Positions 1 to 11,080 are shown, counted from the first letter of the stretch. The stretch is 38,757 nucleotides of DNA from Rhodocollybia butyracea (GCA_015501585.1 JADNRY010000557.1:1-38757), one strand, 5' to 3'. The notes: a model not told the origin generated them from the letters alone. A program made the numbers and translations.

Positions 1-214
1 ATACCACTGCTTCCATGGTCGGCGTTTCGAATTGCGGAAGAGTCGCCAACCATCATCAATGAAAAATCAATAGACTGTTCCAAATTCCCGGGCATTGGCA
101 CTAGATGAAACAGAGAGTGCAAAGGGAGAGTTGGGCACCGAGCAGCTCTAACCCCTTTGTAGAGAACTCCATTTGGCGTTGTTTGTGATATTGAATTTAG
201 GGCTATCGATGAGA

Positions 215-860
215 TGTTGGACTCCACTTTTCTTGTTATGTCGGATAGTATTCCGGAATGCTAGGCCAATGTCACATCGATGGTGTTTTTAAATCTAAGC
301 TCAACCTTTTGACTGACTTCGAAAATAATGGGCAATCGATGTGACTTTTGAACTGGAACTCGCCGTTTGACCCCTTTTGGGCGTTCAAGCATTCAATCTG
401 AAAGCTTGGCTCTAATTTAAGTGTTACTTCTTCATGCTCAATCGACAGAAGTCAGAAGTCTGTCCGCTTTCAACGTATCAGATGTAAACCACGATTACAA
501 CTCTTTCAGCAAGCACAACATATTTGACTATCTTGTCCTTTGAAAACATGCACCGGGCATGCGGATACACGCACCTAATACCATGTTCAAGGGTCTTGTC
601 TTTTGGGGTCTGACATGCGGATTAATGAACGATCTGACTCTTCAGCATGTACAACATATGACCTACTATAGCCAACACACCGAAGGTTTGGGTGTCTTTG
701 AGAATATGCATCGGGTATGCGATACACCTAAGAAGTTTACGGTCTTGTACTTTGAAAACATGCGGATTGGTGAAGGATCTGATGACCATCTAGGTCGGGT
801 TATAAATAAAGTGTGCAACAAACCCCGGATTGTTCACTTCAGCACCTCACAGCACTCGTC
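215..860 (+). promoter_or_regulatory. Upstream region of the left beta-trefoil/DM9 gene, conserved in the inverted paralogue
   Basis: No gene is seen here. The stretch aligns in pieces with the reverse complement of about 8,253-8,700, upstream of the paralogous minus-strand gene. Shared blocks include an ATCGATGTGACTTTT box (near 338-352), GTCCGCTTTCAAC (near 461), a TCCTTTGAAAACATGC block (near 536) and a block just before the start codon that reads GATTGTTCACTTCAGC and continues CACCTCACAGCACTC. Several ATCGATG words recur. Conservation next to both start codons suggests core promoter and 5' UTR. No clear TATA box was found, so the transcription start is unknown. Confidence 0.5.
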
Positions 861-2751
861 ATGGGGGACCTCGAGTCAGGCATTTACGCAATTGTCAACG
901 TCGTTGCCGCAACTGTCCTGCCGTTGATAAAACCAGATGATGCGAACAGTAGCCTTATCGCTAGTGCATATCCCGATCGGAAGTTGAGCCAGGTCTTTAT
1001 CTATTCAAGTTCCTTTAATCTCGCGACAGACTGATTTTCGCCGTATTCAGTGGAAGGTAAACCGGCTGCCCAATGAAACATATACATTGGCAAATGTTGC
1101 AAGTGGACGTTTCGCCGCGCCCACGAACTTAAGCAGGACTCTATGCTTAGTTGTTCCGACAGTGAATACCAGTTCATTATCACCCCAGTTTCGAGAAAAC
1201 GCAACCAGTACTTGTATGACCTGTTTTTTTCAATGCCTATCTTGTAACACTAAATAGTTTATAAGGATATCAACGACTGGGCGCCCCCGATTTCATTGGG
1301 ATTTGCTTCAGACTCTCAGATGGCACTTGTGAGTATATTATGAGCTCTGCATTATATATATCAATTGATCTTACTTTTGGTAGGTTGAGCTCGATAATAA
1401 TCCTGAGAATCGCAACAACTGGTGGACGTTTAAACCGCAGCAGCCGGCCGCTCCAGCTATTCCAGGGCAGGTGGCGGAGCTACCAACAACAACCACAGAG
1501 AAGGTGATCGCAAAAGGGCAGCAGAGATGGTTCCTGGTACCGCAAAATCAGTTGAGAGCCCTCAACTGTGAGTATGCCTGCTTTTTAAGCCTTGAGTTAG
1601 GCGTTTAAGTTTTAACTTGATTTATAATTTTTATATGAAGTCGGTTGTGGTGATCGATGTTGATGGCAGAAATTTGTCGAATTTAAAGAGACAGGAGTTA
1701 CCTCAGCCCGTCCGGAAGCTAAACACACCTACATGGAGACGAAGGAGGTGAGAACAGAAAATGTACGTGATCCCAGCATATCCGCTTCAACTGATTGACG
1801 CCAATACAGTTGCAACAAGAGATTGGGGAAGAGCTGGAGCTGGACGAGGGGGAGGAGCTGGGGATGGAGCTGGACAATGGGGAAGAGTTAGGCGAGGAGG
1901 ACGAGGAGCCGACGCTGGATGTAGGAAACGAGGAGGAGGAGAACGAGGATGATTACTACTCATCGATCACGTGGAAATTCTGGCCAGCAGTGAGTGGCAT
2001 GGCCTTGAGGATCGTTGCCACTTAATTATTTTATAAATTCCAGGCCTGCGCCAGAGATCTCGATAATGCTATTGTTGGTGGGAAGGATGCTCGTGGAAAT
2101 GACATTTTTGTCGCTCGTGCTAAATATAAGGTAAACTAACTCAAGTTTTTTACTCATTGGATTAACTAACAGAAATACTTCCAGGACGGCATTTGTTTGT
2201 TTAACTCCCTTTAGCACTTGTAATTTTACCCAACCCTTTTTACTCCAGATCCTGGAAGCATCGTCCGTAATTTCATATACTTCAGCTATGCCGGGGAAGA
2301 ATGCCAGGTCAGTCAGTCACGGCCTTCATTCAATGTACTACTAGGGTCTTTTAATACGGTATAGATTCCCACCAGATTGAATGTGGCTGAGGTGCTTTGG
2401 GTGCTCAATCGTCTGTCTGTTGGGTACCTGTTCGCGGCGAACTCAGCGTTGAGAAACTGGGTCGCGCTAAACCCGTATGGTAAAATCGCCACCTGCCTCT
2501 ACATCCATATGCTAACTGAAAACTCCCCCCGGCCAGCGGAGGTGAGACTGTTGACGGAAGGCCTCTTTTCATATCGCGATCTCGACTTGAAGGTATCCCT
2601 GGCCTTTATGTCGGCAAGGTGGAGCTAAAGAAACTCGGTGAGTGTCTGCTTTCACTCTTAAGCATGGTATTGACGGGCATGGGCAGCTCACATTGCTTTC
2701 AACCACAGGGAAGAGACTATCTCCAACTATCAGGTCCTTGTGTATGCATAG
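861..2751 (+). pseudogene. Beta-trefoil (I66/ricin-B-like) plus DM9-repeat protein gene, frameshifted
   Basis: Multi-exon gene starting at ATG 861. Exon 1 is 861-992 and exon 2 starts at 1051; later exons are about 1384-1567, 1670-1747, 1810-1989, 2044-2130, 2249-2308, 2365-2474, 2537-2641 and 2709-2751. The N-terminus (SGIYAIVNV, then WKVNRLPNETYTL, later NNWWTF) has the pattern of fungal beta-trefoil proteins such as I66 protease inhibitors and ricin-B-like lectins. The 1810-1989 exon is strongly acidic. The C-terminal exons give two DM9-like repeats: IVGGKDARGNDIFVARA followed by YFSYAGEE, then GGETVDGRPLFISRSR followed by LYVGKVELK and a YQVLVYA end. Exon 2 has lost one base near 1,117-1,121 relative to the paralogue, and stops follow near 1,240-1,260. 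It is therefore probably dead, although the DM9 half still splices in frame. The I66 versus lectin assignment is inference. Confidence 0.6.
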
Positions 2752-3392
2752 CGTGTGTATGCGTGGGAGTCGATACCCTTAAATACACAGTCAGTTGCAC
2801 AGTTCCCAAGTAGACTCGCTCAGTATTAAGTGTTTTTCCATTGCACTACCTGTAGCCCTATCAACGCAGGCTCTGCGAGGATATGCTACCGATCCAACAA
2901 ATTCCTGCACGATCCCCACCACCTCGAAAGGGATGTGTCCAATGTTAGCGAGGGAATCCAGACTTGTACAGCCATTCTCTGTCTGTAACTTGGCATGAGC
3001 ATAGACATAATACATCGTACCAGTTTTGGAGTGACGAATAAACCATGAGCCAAATCTTGACATAGTGAGTCCAGAGTCGATAGGTGGTAAAATCCACCAG
3101 CTTGAACCATCTAGTCTAAGAGAACGTATTTCACATAATACGATCTTTCTTCTTCTTCTGCCTATTCTCTTCTTCAGCCTGCCGTCTCTGCGCCTCCCGT
3201 TCTTTCTGTGTTCTCCAAGCGCGCGATCGATTTTCCTATGCTTGGAGCTGCTGTGCGAGGGCCAGGCTAAGAACGCGAAAGAGAATCATAGGTTAGTGCA
3301 AGGCACCGAGGAACGAATCAAATAAGGTATGGGTCAACGTACTCAACTGGGTCCGACAACTTTTTCTCAGCGGCGTTAACCACCCCCTGCTG
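2752..3392. other. Gap between the DM9 gene and the MINDY relic
   Basis: No recognisable gene. A 90-codon minus-strand ORF (2791-3063) and overlapping plus-strand ORFs have no family signature I know. 3,140-3,230 is a pyrimidine-rich low-complexity tract. Probably 3' flank and decayed sequence. Confidence 0.4.
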
Positions 3393-4453
3393 TCAGCCCA
3401 GCAAAGTTGCCCCCAATAGGCGCCGACTTCGTAATCCAAACGTCGCTGATCCTCCGTCAACGTCTTCGATGCGCTCCCAAACGATAGAAGGCTCGTTGAG
3501 AGAGACTTTATCTATGGCAAAGGCATAGAGAGACGGATCGTGAGATGCATTACTGCGTTTGTAGAAGATTGAGAGGTGGAAGCTGCGGAAGAGTGCCATG
3601 GGCGCACCGGGAGGTTGGTTGAGGCAAGGTGGAAGAGGCCATGGTAGGTTAGTTGGAATTGGGTGTTGTCGAGGAAACGACGGATGATGGTGACTGGTGG
3701 AAGTAAGGTAAGGGACCGATATGAAGGGCGCGTAGGAATAGGAAGGTACCATCTCCAATTTCAGCCCTATCCTCGTTAGAAAACGCATGAACCGACTCGA
3801 CCCCGCCTGTGGTATCTCCGACTCTCTGAGATCTGCCCCTTTTAACCGCGCTATCACAATCCACGGTCCTTGAAAACTTGATACAGCGTCCGCTTCAGGG
3901 CTTCAATCCATCCATGTACCAGGTCGACTTGTTCAAAAGGTCAGCAAGAACAGGTTAAGCCTTGCTTACTCTGCGTGAGAGGCCTTATTTAGAGTGCGGT
4001 GGACATGTCAGAGGTGTTCGGCGATAAGTTGCGAGTGGATACAGCGTCTGCTTCAGGCGTTCAACGTTCAGGGTTTAACGGATCGACGAGCCATCCATGT
4101 ACCAGGTCTAGCCCGACTTGTTCAAAAAGGTCAGCGAGAATGGGGCTAGGCCTCGAGTTCGGTGCTCTGTGAGAGGCATTATTTCGAGCGCGGCGGATAT
4201 GTCTATGTCGGGACATGTCATGTGCATGAGGAGGTGTTCGGTGACAAGTTACGAGAGGTATTCGGATGACAGAGACGTCTGTCCAGCTGGAATCTCTACG
4301 TGCCACGAAGTACTGTGTCGCCGGTTTGAATTTAGTCTCATAATCAGTATTTCCACCAGGTAGCTTGCCACGTACAAATAGCAGTAAGCGAAAAATCCCT
4401 TCAAATTCCTGAGTGATAATCCGATAGGTTTTCCTTACTCCCGCCTTCTCCAA
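3393..4453 (-). pseudogene. MINDY-family (DUF544) deubiquitinase relic
   Basis: MINDY enzymes are cysteine proteases that trim Lys48-linked ubiquitin chains. Read on the minus strand, the family landmarks appear in order. RKTYRIITQ and VRGKL come from the N-terminal catalytic region (near 4,370-4,450). Next come ISAALEIMPL and LDLVHGWLVDP (near 4,080-4,210). IRRFLDNTQFQLTYHGLF follows, then LFRSFHLSIFYK and LNEPSIVWERIEDVDGG (near 3,450-3,700). The frame changes several times, including between the QLTYHGLF and LFRSFHLS blocks near 3,610-3,620. The canonical catalytic QNxNGPC segment is replaced by QEFEGIFRL, so the nucleophile cysteine is gone. Part of the middle is duplicated. The gene is clearly broken; the family call is strong from motif order. 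Confidence 0.72.
3875..4262 (-). repeat. Tandem internal duplication in the MINDY relic
   Basis: Two direct copies of one segment: about 3,875-4,031 and 4,032-4,262. Both start with a GGATACAGCGTC(C/T)GCTTCAGG-like block and carry CCATCCATGTACCAGGTC, GACTTGTTCAAAA and AGGTGTTCGG(C/T)GA. The copies differ by substitutions and small deletions. The HGWLVDP coding block is readable in the right copy and degraded in the left, so the duplication is not recent. Confidence 0.65.
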
Positions 4454-4639
4454 AATCTACATTCTTCAAGTGCATCAGATATGGAGTTCGAACGATTATC
4501 GATTTATCCGTATACGTAGAAGCTTTGTTGTTAGGATATTACGCCGTGGATTTCTCGCTTTGACTCTTGCGGTCGTTGACAGTTCTGGTGTCAATTGTTT
4601 TTTTTTGGGCGCTTACAATCACAAGTTACACGTCATCAG

Positions 4640-5400
4640 TTTTCACACAACCTCGTCGTCCTTGCACCCCAAACACGTACTAGCCTTACTCCCATGCACT
4701 CCCGTGCATCATCCACGTATTTCCATGATTGATCACCATGGTCCGTATCGTTCAAGACGTTTTTAACAACCCTCCCGATTCTCTTTGAACGTTTAAACTC
4801 CCTTCCATTCTCAACCTTTTTCCGTACAAGCTCCATCGTCGCGCGCGCATCGTCCTGTACCTGTATTTTGTGTCCACATCATTTTTTTCGTGAGCCAGGA
4901 GAGACCAGGTTTCAAATTTCAGTGGGCGTCCATGAGGTGTCAACACAAAATGAGTGTGCGATTTTGAGTGCTTTAAGGTCAGATTCAAGCGAGTGTCCCA
5001 GGAGAATCGGTGTTAGTGGTGTAGAAGGAGGGACGTGGAAGTGGGTTTTTTAGATGGAAAATGGGTTTGTGTGAACGTGAACGACGAGACTGGACTGAGT
5101 AACTTCAGGATGTGGACATGGGCATCAGAGAATGTGTTTGTTGCTGTAGCGAGCACCTCCGGACCATCTGTGAGAGACAACGATGGATTAGCTATGATAT
5201 TAATAAGATATTAAAGTCTAGATTCAGCAATTTTGTGCACTCACCACGTAAGATACTTGGCAGTGACAGGTTTGGCGGGACTAGGCGGTCATATACAACG
5301 TGAGTATCACACAGACTTTTGTGAGCTCTGGTTGTTTCGGTTCCCAGAATGGAAAGTTAAGCTATACAAGGGGCAAATGATGTGGATAATACTTACAAGA
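4640..5400 (-). pseudogene. REX1-like 3'-5' RNA exonuclease relic, copy A
   Basis: First of three related relics (the others lie at 9.4-11.1 kb and 27.4-30.1 kb). On the minus strand it keeps traces of the exonuclease C-terminal half: MELVRKKVENGREF, matching the stretch after the HDxxEDA motif in REX1/REX3 enzymes, and a degraded DxGN block that other copies show as AIDHG. The frame is interrupted repeatedly, and similarity to the other copies stops just after the GCKDDE-like block near 4,650. The exon upstream of the splice site near 5,170-5,260 is only faintly conserved. It sits directly upstream of the MINDY relic on the same strand. Confidence 0.6.
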
Positions 5401-5740
5401 ATCATGTTGTAAATGATTGTTGTAGGTGGAATCTCAATTCCAAGTACTGGAATGCACTGACGCACTCCCCTGGGTACAAATCAGTGATCACTTTCAATGT
5501 TGTGCCTAAACATGGCGGGGGCGAATACGCATACTAGTCTGAGTGTTAAAACAACAGGTGAGAAGGTTGGCGAAGAGCTGAACAGCCTCTTAGCTTCCCG
5601 CCCCGGTTGGAGGTTGACGGTACACCACTATCTGTAACGTAAAAGTAGACCTTCACTTCAAGAAAAAGTAAACAGGACATATCACTTGTAAACATATTTA
5701 CTGCTATGTTATACGTAGGTTCGATGCTTTCTGTGTAGAT
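5401..5740. other. Spacer without recognised gene
   Basis: Nothing coding is recognised. It separates REX relic A from the exon-repeat cluster. The paralogue's DM9 exons would be expected about here if they had been kept, but no DM9 motif (GGxTVDG, YVGRA-like) is readable on the minus strand. Confidence 0.4.
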
Positions 5741-8252
5741 AATCTTATTCTAGCGCCCTGCTCCTGAGATTGCTCACCTCGATGTCCAGGGGCTGGGGGA
5801 TCTTGAGAGCCGGGCCCCGGCTCTGCGCTCCTCCCACAACTCCTGGCCTGGGCTGCGGGCTTTAGGCTCGTCCCGGCCCCACACATGATTAACATTGTCA
5901 TTGGAGCCAAAGCTTCCAGGAACTCGAGTAAAAGGTCAGGTAAAATTTCAAACACCAAGAGGAAATTAAACGAACACATCCCGCCCTAGTAGCAGTACTC
6001 TTGTCAGAGGCAATGATGCTCAAGGTTGCGGAATACTCACTACCAAATGTTTCCCCATAAATGGTGACTCCATCAAACCAGAACTCCGGCTCTGCACTCG
6101 ACGGCCAGTCGGACCAAGCATCTCTTCGAAGAAGCCAGATGATGCCATGTCATTTTGTTGCCAAGCTTTACTTTCTGATTTCTGCTCTAGCCCCCCTTGC
6201 CGATTAACATTGTTATTGGAGACAAAGCTTTCAGAAACTCGAGTAAAAGGTCAGGTATAGTTTCAAATGCTAAGAGGAAATTGAACGAACAAAACCCGCC
6301 CTAGTAGCAGTACTTGTGTCAGAGGCAATGATGCTCAAGGTTGCGGAATGATCAAGGAATGCTCACTGGCAAATGTTTCCCCGTAAATGGTGAGTCCATC
6401 AAACTAGAACTCCGGCTCTGCACTCGACGGCCAGTCGGACCAAGCATCTCTTCGAAGAAGCCAGATGATGCCATGTCACTTTGTTGCCAATCTTTACTTT
6501 CTGATTTCTGCTCTAACTCCCCTTGCAAGCGGGCAGTCATTTGTCGTAACTGTGTTAGATGAGTTATACCAGTCAGTGAGGCCGGCATGGGATCCACGTA
6601 CCTGTTGTATTCTCGCCTCATTTGTCCCCATCCGGATGGATGGGAGTTCTGGAAGTGGCTGAGGCCACGCCTGTGCGTTATGATTCGCCAAACTTCTGTT
6701 GTTGATGTGAATGCCCGTAAAGCGGCCAGCTAAGGCGTCGAAATTTCCAGGATCTCAAGTACGGGGGTCAGGCAAAATTTGAACCGCTAAGAGAAAATTG
6801 AACGAACAAACTCCGCCCTAGCAGTATTTATGTTAGAGGCAACGAAACGGTTTTCGAGGTTGCGGAATGCTTACTCGCAAGCGTTCCCCAGTAGTTGGTA
6901 ACTCCATCGAGCTGGAACTCTTGCCCTGCCACACTCGACGGCCACTCGGAGGAAGCATCTCTCTAAAATAACCAGATGAAGCTATGTCACTTTGTTGCCA
7001 ATCTTCGCCCTCTGATTCCTGCTCAAACTTCTCCTCCCAGCAGGGAGCCACCTGTGGTAGCTGTGTAAGACGTGTCAAGTCAGCTAAATCAGGTAAAAAC
7101 GGAATGCTGGAATCCACGTACATGTTTCGCGTTCGCCTCCTTCTCCGTTTGTATTGGTGCTACTTTTGTAGGTAACTTGGGTAGGTCCTGTGCATTAGAA
7201 CTCAGACAGATATCTTCATCAATATGAATGCTCATATACTGACCTGAACAAAGATCAACCTAGGCGTGTAACTCAAAACTTGAAAAAACGTGCATACTCA
7301 CAAGGTGAGGCTTATTATTAACTACTTCTGATAGCTGTATTGGTCATGTTAAATCAGCTGGGGCCGGATGCTGGGGTCCACGTACATGCTCCGCGCTCAC
7401 TTTCTTCCCCGCTTGGACGGGTGGTACTTCTGGACGTGACTGAGGTAGCTCCTGTGCATTAGATTTCAGACAAATATCTGCCATCAATATGAATGCCCAT
7501 ACACTGGCCTGAACAACGATGATCAACTTAGGCGTGTAACTCAAAACTTGAAAAAACCTGCATACTCACAAGGTGAGAATTATTAGCTGCCTTTACGTAA
7601 GCAGGAGCAACCTCCACGGTTGCCGGTTCTGCGGCTATATCTGCGGCCTCCGAAGTTGACTGAGATTCAAACGTCCACCAGTTGTTGTGATGCTCAGGAT
7701 CACCATCAAGCTCAACCTACCGTAGCAAGATCAACTGGTATCTCCAATGCAAAGCTGATAATTCATACTCACAATTGCCGTCTGAGAGTCAGAACCGAAT
7801 CCCCAATACAACCGGGGCTGGGAAATTGTTGATATCCTTGTAACCATTTAGTTCTAAGAGATCATAGGCATGCAAAAACGGGTCATACAAGAACTGCTTG
7901 TGTCGTCTTGGTACTGGGGTAATATGAAACTGAAATGCTTTATCGGAGAAACCAACCATGGCATCCTGCCTAAGGTCGTGGGTGGCGGCGAAACATCCGG
8001 CATTGTCAATATGTTCCAACGTATATGCTCGGTTGGGCAGCCGGGTTACCCACCACTGAAAACCATGGGAATCAGCCATTCACAAAATTAAAGAAATCAA
8101 GAGATACAGACAGTCCGATCGTGATATGGATTGGCAACAAGACTAGTATTCGCGTCGTCTGGTTTTGCAACAGTCGGACAGTTTAAGTACAAGACATTGA
8201 CAATTGCGTAACAGCCTGACGGAAGATAGTTGTCCTTCACGCTTGCCTCCAT
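5740..8252 (-). pseudogene. Right-hand beta-trefoil-type paralogue with multiplied 3' exons
   Basis: Inverted homologue of the gene at 861-2751. Start codon at 8252-8250; exon 1 is 8112-8252 (47 codons, with GCYAIVNV and KPDDAN), exon 2 is 7783-8055 and exon 3 is 7570-7716. Exon 2 has WWVTRLPNRAYTLEHI, FHITPVPRRHKQFLYDP and YKDINNFPAP, each matching the left copy. Exon 3 has VELDGDPEHHNNWWTF. Intron 1 shows the same unusual GTCT donor in both genes. An extra base near 7,805-7,814 throws exon 2 out of frame before its conserved end. Downstream the gene continues into tandem exon repeats instead of a DM9 domain. Probably a pseudogene; an alternative splice form avoiding the lesion cannot be excluded. 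Confidence 0.6.
5885..7590 (-). repeat. Tandem exon/intron repeats within the right-hand paralogue
   Basis: At least four diverged direct units lie at about 5,885-6,190, 6,195-6,735, 6,736-7,310 and 7,311-7,590. The first three share blocks such as AAAGCTTCC/TCAGGAACTCGAG, GAACGAAC...CCCGCCCTAG and AGGTTGCGGAATG. Units two to four share a GGATCCACGTAC-like block, and the last two share GTGTAACTCAAAACTTG followed by AAAAAA. On the minus strand the units carry an exon encoding a DASSEWPSS or DAWSDWPSS motif and a following GVTxYxGxT stretch, ending at GTGAG donors. The unit near 6,400 has TAG where its neighbour has TGG. The left gene has one equivalent acidic exon. Confidence 0.65.
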
Positions 8253-8700
8253 GGTGAGTGCTGTGAGGTGCTGAAGTGAACAATCTGGGGTATTTGTACA
8301 TCCTTACAAGTTGACATAGGTGGCCATCGGTTCGTTCATTAGATCGCATGCCTGCTGCATGTCTTCAAAGGATAAAACATTTGAACCTTCTATCCACATG
8401 TTTTCAAACGCCGATTACTATTAGACATGTTGAAAGCGGACAAGATCTTAAAGACTTATGTCGATGGAGCACCAGTCCTTAAATTGGACTGAAATCTGCA
8501 GATTAACAGCCAAGCACTGAAAAGGGGTCGGGTTCTAAGTTCCGAAAAGTCACATCGATGGCCGATCATCTCAGAAGTCAGTACTCAAACTGAATCAGCA
8601 TAATATCAGAAGAGTTGGGCTATCGATGGCCAGCATTTCTGAATTTGGCGTCCGATTTCAATCAGGATTCAGACATAACACCAAAAAGTGGAGTTTCAGG
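8253..8700 (-). promoter_or_regulatory. Upstream region of the right-hand paralogue
   Basis: Mirror of the block at 215-860. It contains the same CATCGATGTGACTTTT word (near 8,545-8,562 on the minus strand), the GTCCGCTTTCAAC and TCCTTTGAAGACATGC blocks, and the pre-start GATTGTTCACTTCAGC motif. No TATA box was identified. Confidence 0.5.
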
Positions 8701-9393
8701 GCCCCGCATTGATGTCCCAGCAGTACTTGCGCTGAATTTAAGCGTGAAGCTTAGATTTCGTTTTCGGCTTCAGCATTTCAATTGGGAATCCTCAGATTGC
8801 TTCAAGCGTGCCCACCTGAGGATTCCCTCAAACGCCCCCACTTGCGGATGCTCAACCAAGTCTGCAATACAGGAACACTGATGGAGAACATAGACGGTGA
8901 CAACCCCCCAGATCACCGTTTTGGTATTGGGCCTTGCTACAAACACCCTAACAAGCCGTTTGAGTGACCAAAAATTGCTGGTCTAGTGTCGGTGGACGGC
9001 TCAGGAAGGCCAGAGCTTTGAACTAGCAATGACGTGGTTGTAACACCATAGCATATTGTCTAAGATCGTGGATCAAAACCAAAAACGCGGCCAAAAATCA
9101 CCTACCCCAAAGCGTCGCAACCTCGCCGATAACACCAGGATGTCCAGCTATTTCTCTCCACCGCACTGCGAAAATCGTGAAAAGTCGAGATTCCAGACAC
9201 ACTAAGATCAATGTGTAAGCAGCAAAGGTCCATGATATAGGGATTGAAATGAGGCAGGAGAGGTATCCCAGCATATAGTAACCTAGCTTAGTCTGTCGTG
9301 CTATAATGGGTATTGATGGAGATCGTGGCAACACTGCCACATTCACTTTACAGCATCAGCAAGGATGTCGCCCAAAGGCAGTCCAGACCGCCT
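8701..9393. other. Mostly non-coding; one short membrane-like ORF on the minus strand
   Basis: 8,701-9,090 shows short CCTGAGGATTCCC-type internal repeats and no gene. A minus-strand ORF of 82 codons (9,098-9,346) has one or two hydrophobic segments (LGYLSCLISIPISWTFAAY, TLILVCL) but no family signature. It sits just downstream of REX relic B. A different membrane-like ORF lies just downstream of relic C, so the position may matter, but no sequence similarity between the two was seen. Confidence 0.25.
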
Positions 9394-11080
9394 TTAACAA
9401 GCGCGATCACGAAGGTGACAAATTTTCAAGTACAAGGGGGAAAATCGAAATGAAGATACCATAGGAGACCACCACACATCACCAGGGTCATCAACCCTTT
9501 CATGTCCAAGAACGACAACCCTCTCTTTGCCAGTTCCACCGCCTTTTTCATATCCCTCATCCGCAGCCATCCATCGCTCACCCTCACTTAATTGCCCCAC
9601 GGACAATCCCTTCCTAACTGATCGCCGCCTCTCTTCTATTGAACTCCGACATCCGACGAGGGTCAGAGTGTCCGGTGAATATGGGTAGGGCAGAACGGGC
9701 GGGGCGGGGCGGGGAGGGGTGGATGGTTTAGAAGTGAGTACTTGAGTAGATGCTTCGAGGAGTGTGGAGGAAAGTAGTTCGGGCGTAGGCTCTACTGGAG
9801 ACGGAGGTGCGGTGGTATCACTGGGGACACCATCAGAAGGATTAGCACGAGCAGTTACTAGTTACCCCCACAGACCCCAAAATGATTAGTACCAAACTAA
9901 CCAAAAGAGAATCCACTCACATCCTCTTGCACCCGCCAGCCCCATCAGCCTCACGAAAACAAAATCACGAGGCTCGACCACGTACACGAAGTTCTTCACA
10001 ACCTCTTCGTCGTCCTTGCACCCAAACACGTACTAACCTTACTCCCACCCATGCATAATCCCCAGTTTGCCATGATCGATCGCCGCCGTCCGTATCTTCT
10101 CTTGACCGGTGCCCGCAGCCCAAGACGACCCCCCCTAATCCTCTCAAACAGGCCTTCCATATCCCACTTGAACTCCCCAAACTCCCTTCGAATTCTCAAC
10201 CTTCTTCCGTACAAGCTCCATCATCGCGCGCGCTTCTTCCTCTGGGTCGTGGCCACCTTCTCCCTGGATCTGTGTCTCGCTTCCGTACCATTTTTTCGTG
10301 ACCCGGGTGAGAACAAGTTTCAGCGGGCGGACACGAGGGTGTGAATAAATCAGGGCGGCGTCAACACAAAACGAGTGTGTGATTTTGAGTGCTTTGAGTT
10401 CGGATTCGAGCGAGTGTTTCAAGAGAATCGGGGTTAGTGGCGGAGAGGGAGAGGACGTAGAAGTGGTTTTTTGGATGTGAAACGGGTTGGGCTTAGGCGT
10501 GAACGACGAGACTGGGCTGAGGACATGGGCTTGGGCTTCAGAGAATGTGGTCGTTGCTGTAGCGAGCGCTTCAGCTGTTATTCCGGACCATCTGTAAGAG
10601 ACGATGCATTAGCTTTAAAAGTCCATATTCGTTAATTTTGGGCACTCACCGGGTAAGATAATCAACGACGGGTTTGGCGGGCTTGACTAAACGGTCATAT
10701 GCAACGAGCTGGGTATCATAATCGATCATACAAACTCTTGCGAGTTCTTGTCGGTTTGGTTTCCAGAACGTTGGAAAGTAAGCTATAAGAACACCATACG
10801 TCATTAATCATTTGCGAAGATAACGAGCTCCAGATTGGGCACTTACCAGAAGGTCCACAAAAGTTCTAAGTCCTTGCTAGTTTGACTTGCCAGCCTAATT
10901 TTGACGCGAAAGACCGTCAGTAATTACACGTCGCTTATATGTGTGCGGATAATGCATAATGGACCACGCACATACGTTATTATTCACCTTTACCCAGAGG
11001 TCATTCATCTCTTTTCTCCATCTTTTCACCACAAGCTCCGGGGGCACAAATCGATACAGAAGGAGGGTAAACAGCAGAGC
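9394..11080 (-). pseudogene. REX1-like 3'-5' RNA exonuclease relic, copy B (best preserved)
   Basis: DEDDh exonucleases of the REX1/REX3 type trim the 3' ends of structured RNAs. Exons on the minus strand: about 10,650-10,782 (ELARVCMIDYDTQLVAYDR, then LVKPAKPVVDYLTR), 9,921-10,591 (WSGITAEALATATTTF, HSLESELKALKITH, then GGHDPEEEARAMMELV) and 9,394-9,857 (Pro-rich, then a charged tail). The internal junction is precise: the split codon CG|A gives the family's YLTR-WSGIT sequence. The C-terminal block AIDHG...CKDDEEVVKNF and FVFVRLMGL is also REX-like. Reading it requires frame changes after VRKKVEN and across the HG...CKDD segment, where stops occur. The first catalytic motif (DCEM) is not visible upstream. 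Similarity to copy C extends to about 11,080. Pseudogene is the most likely reading. Confidence 0.65.

Noticed and set aside
5704..5979. 91-codon minus-strand ORF rich in Gly/Pro
   Set aside because: It runs across repeat unit boundaries of the exon array; composition looks like read-through of intron and flank.
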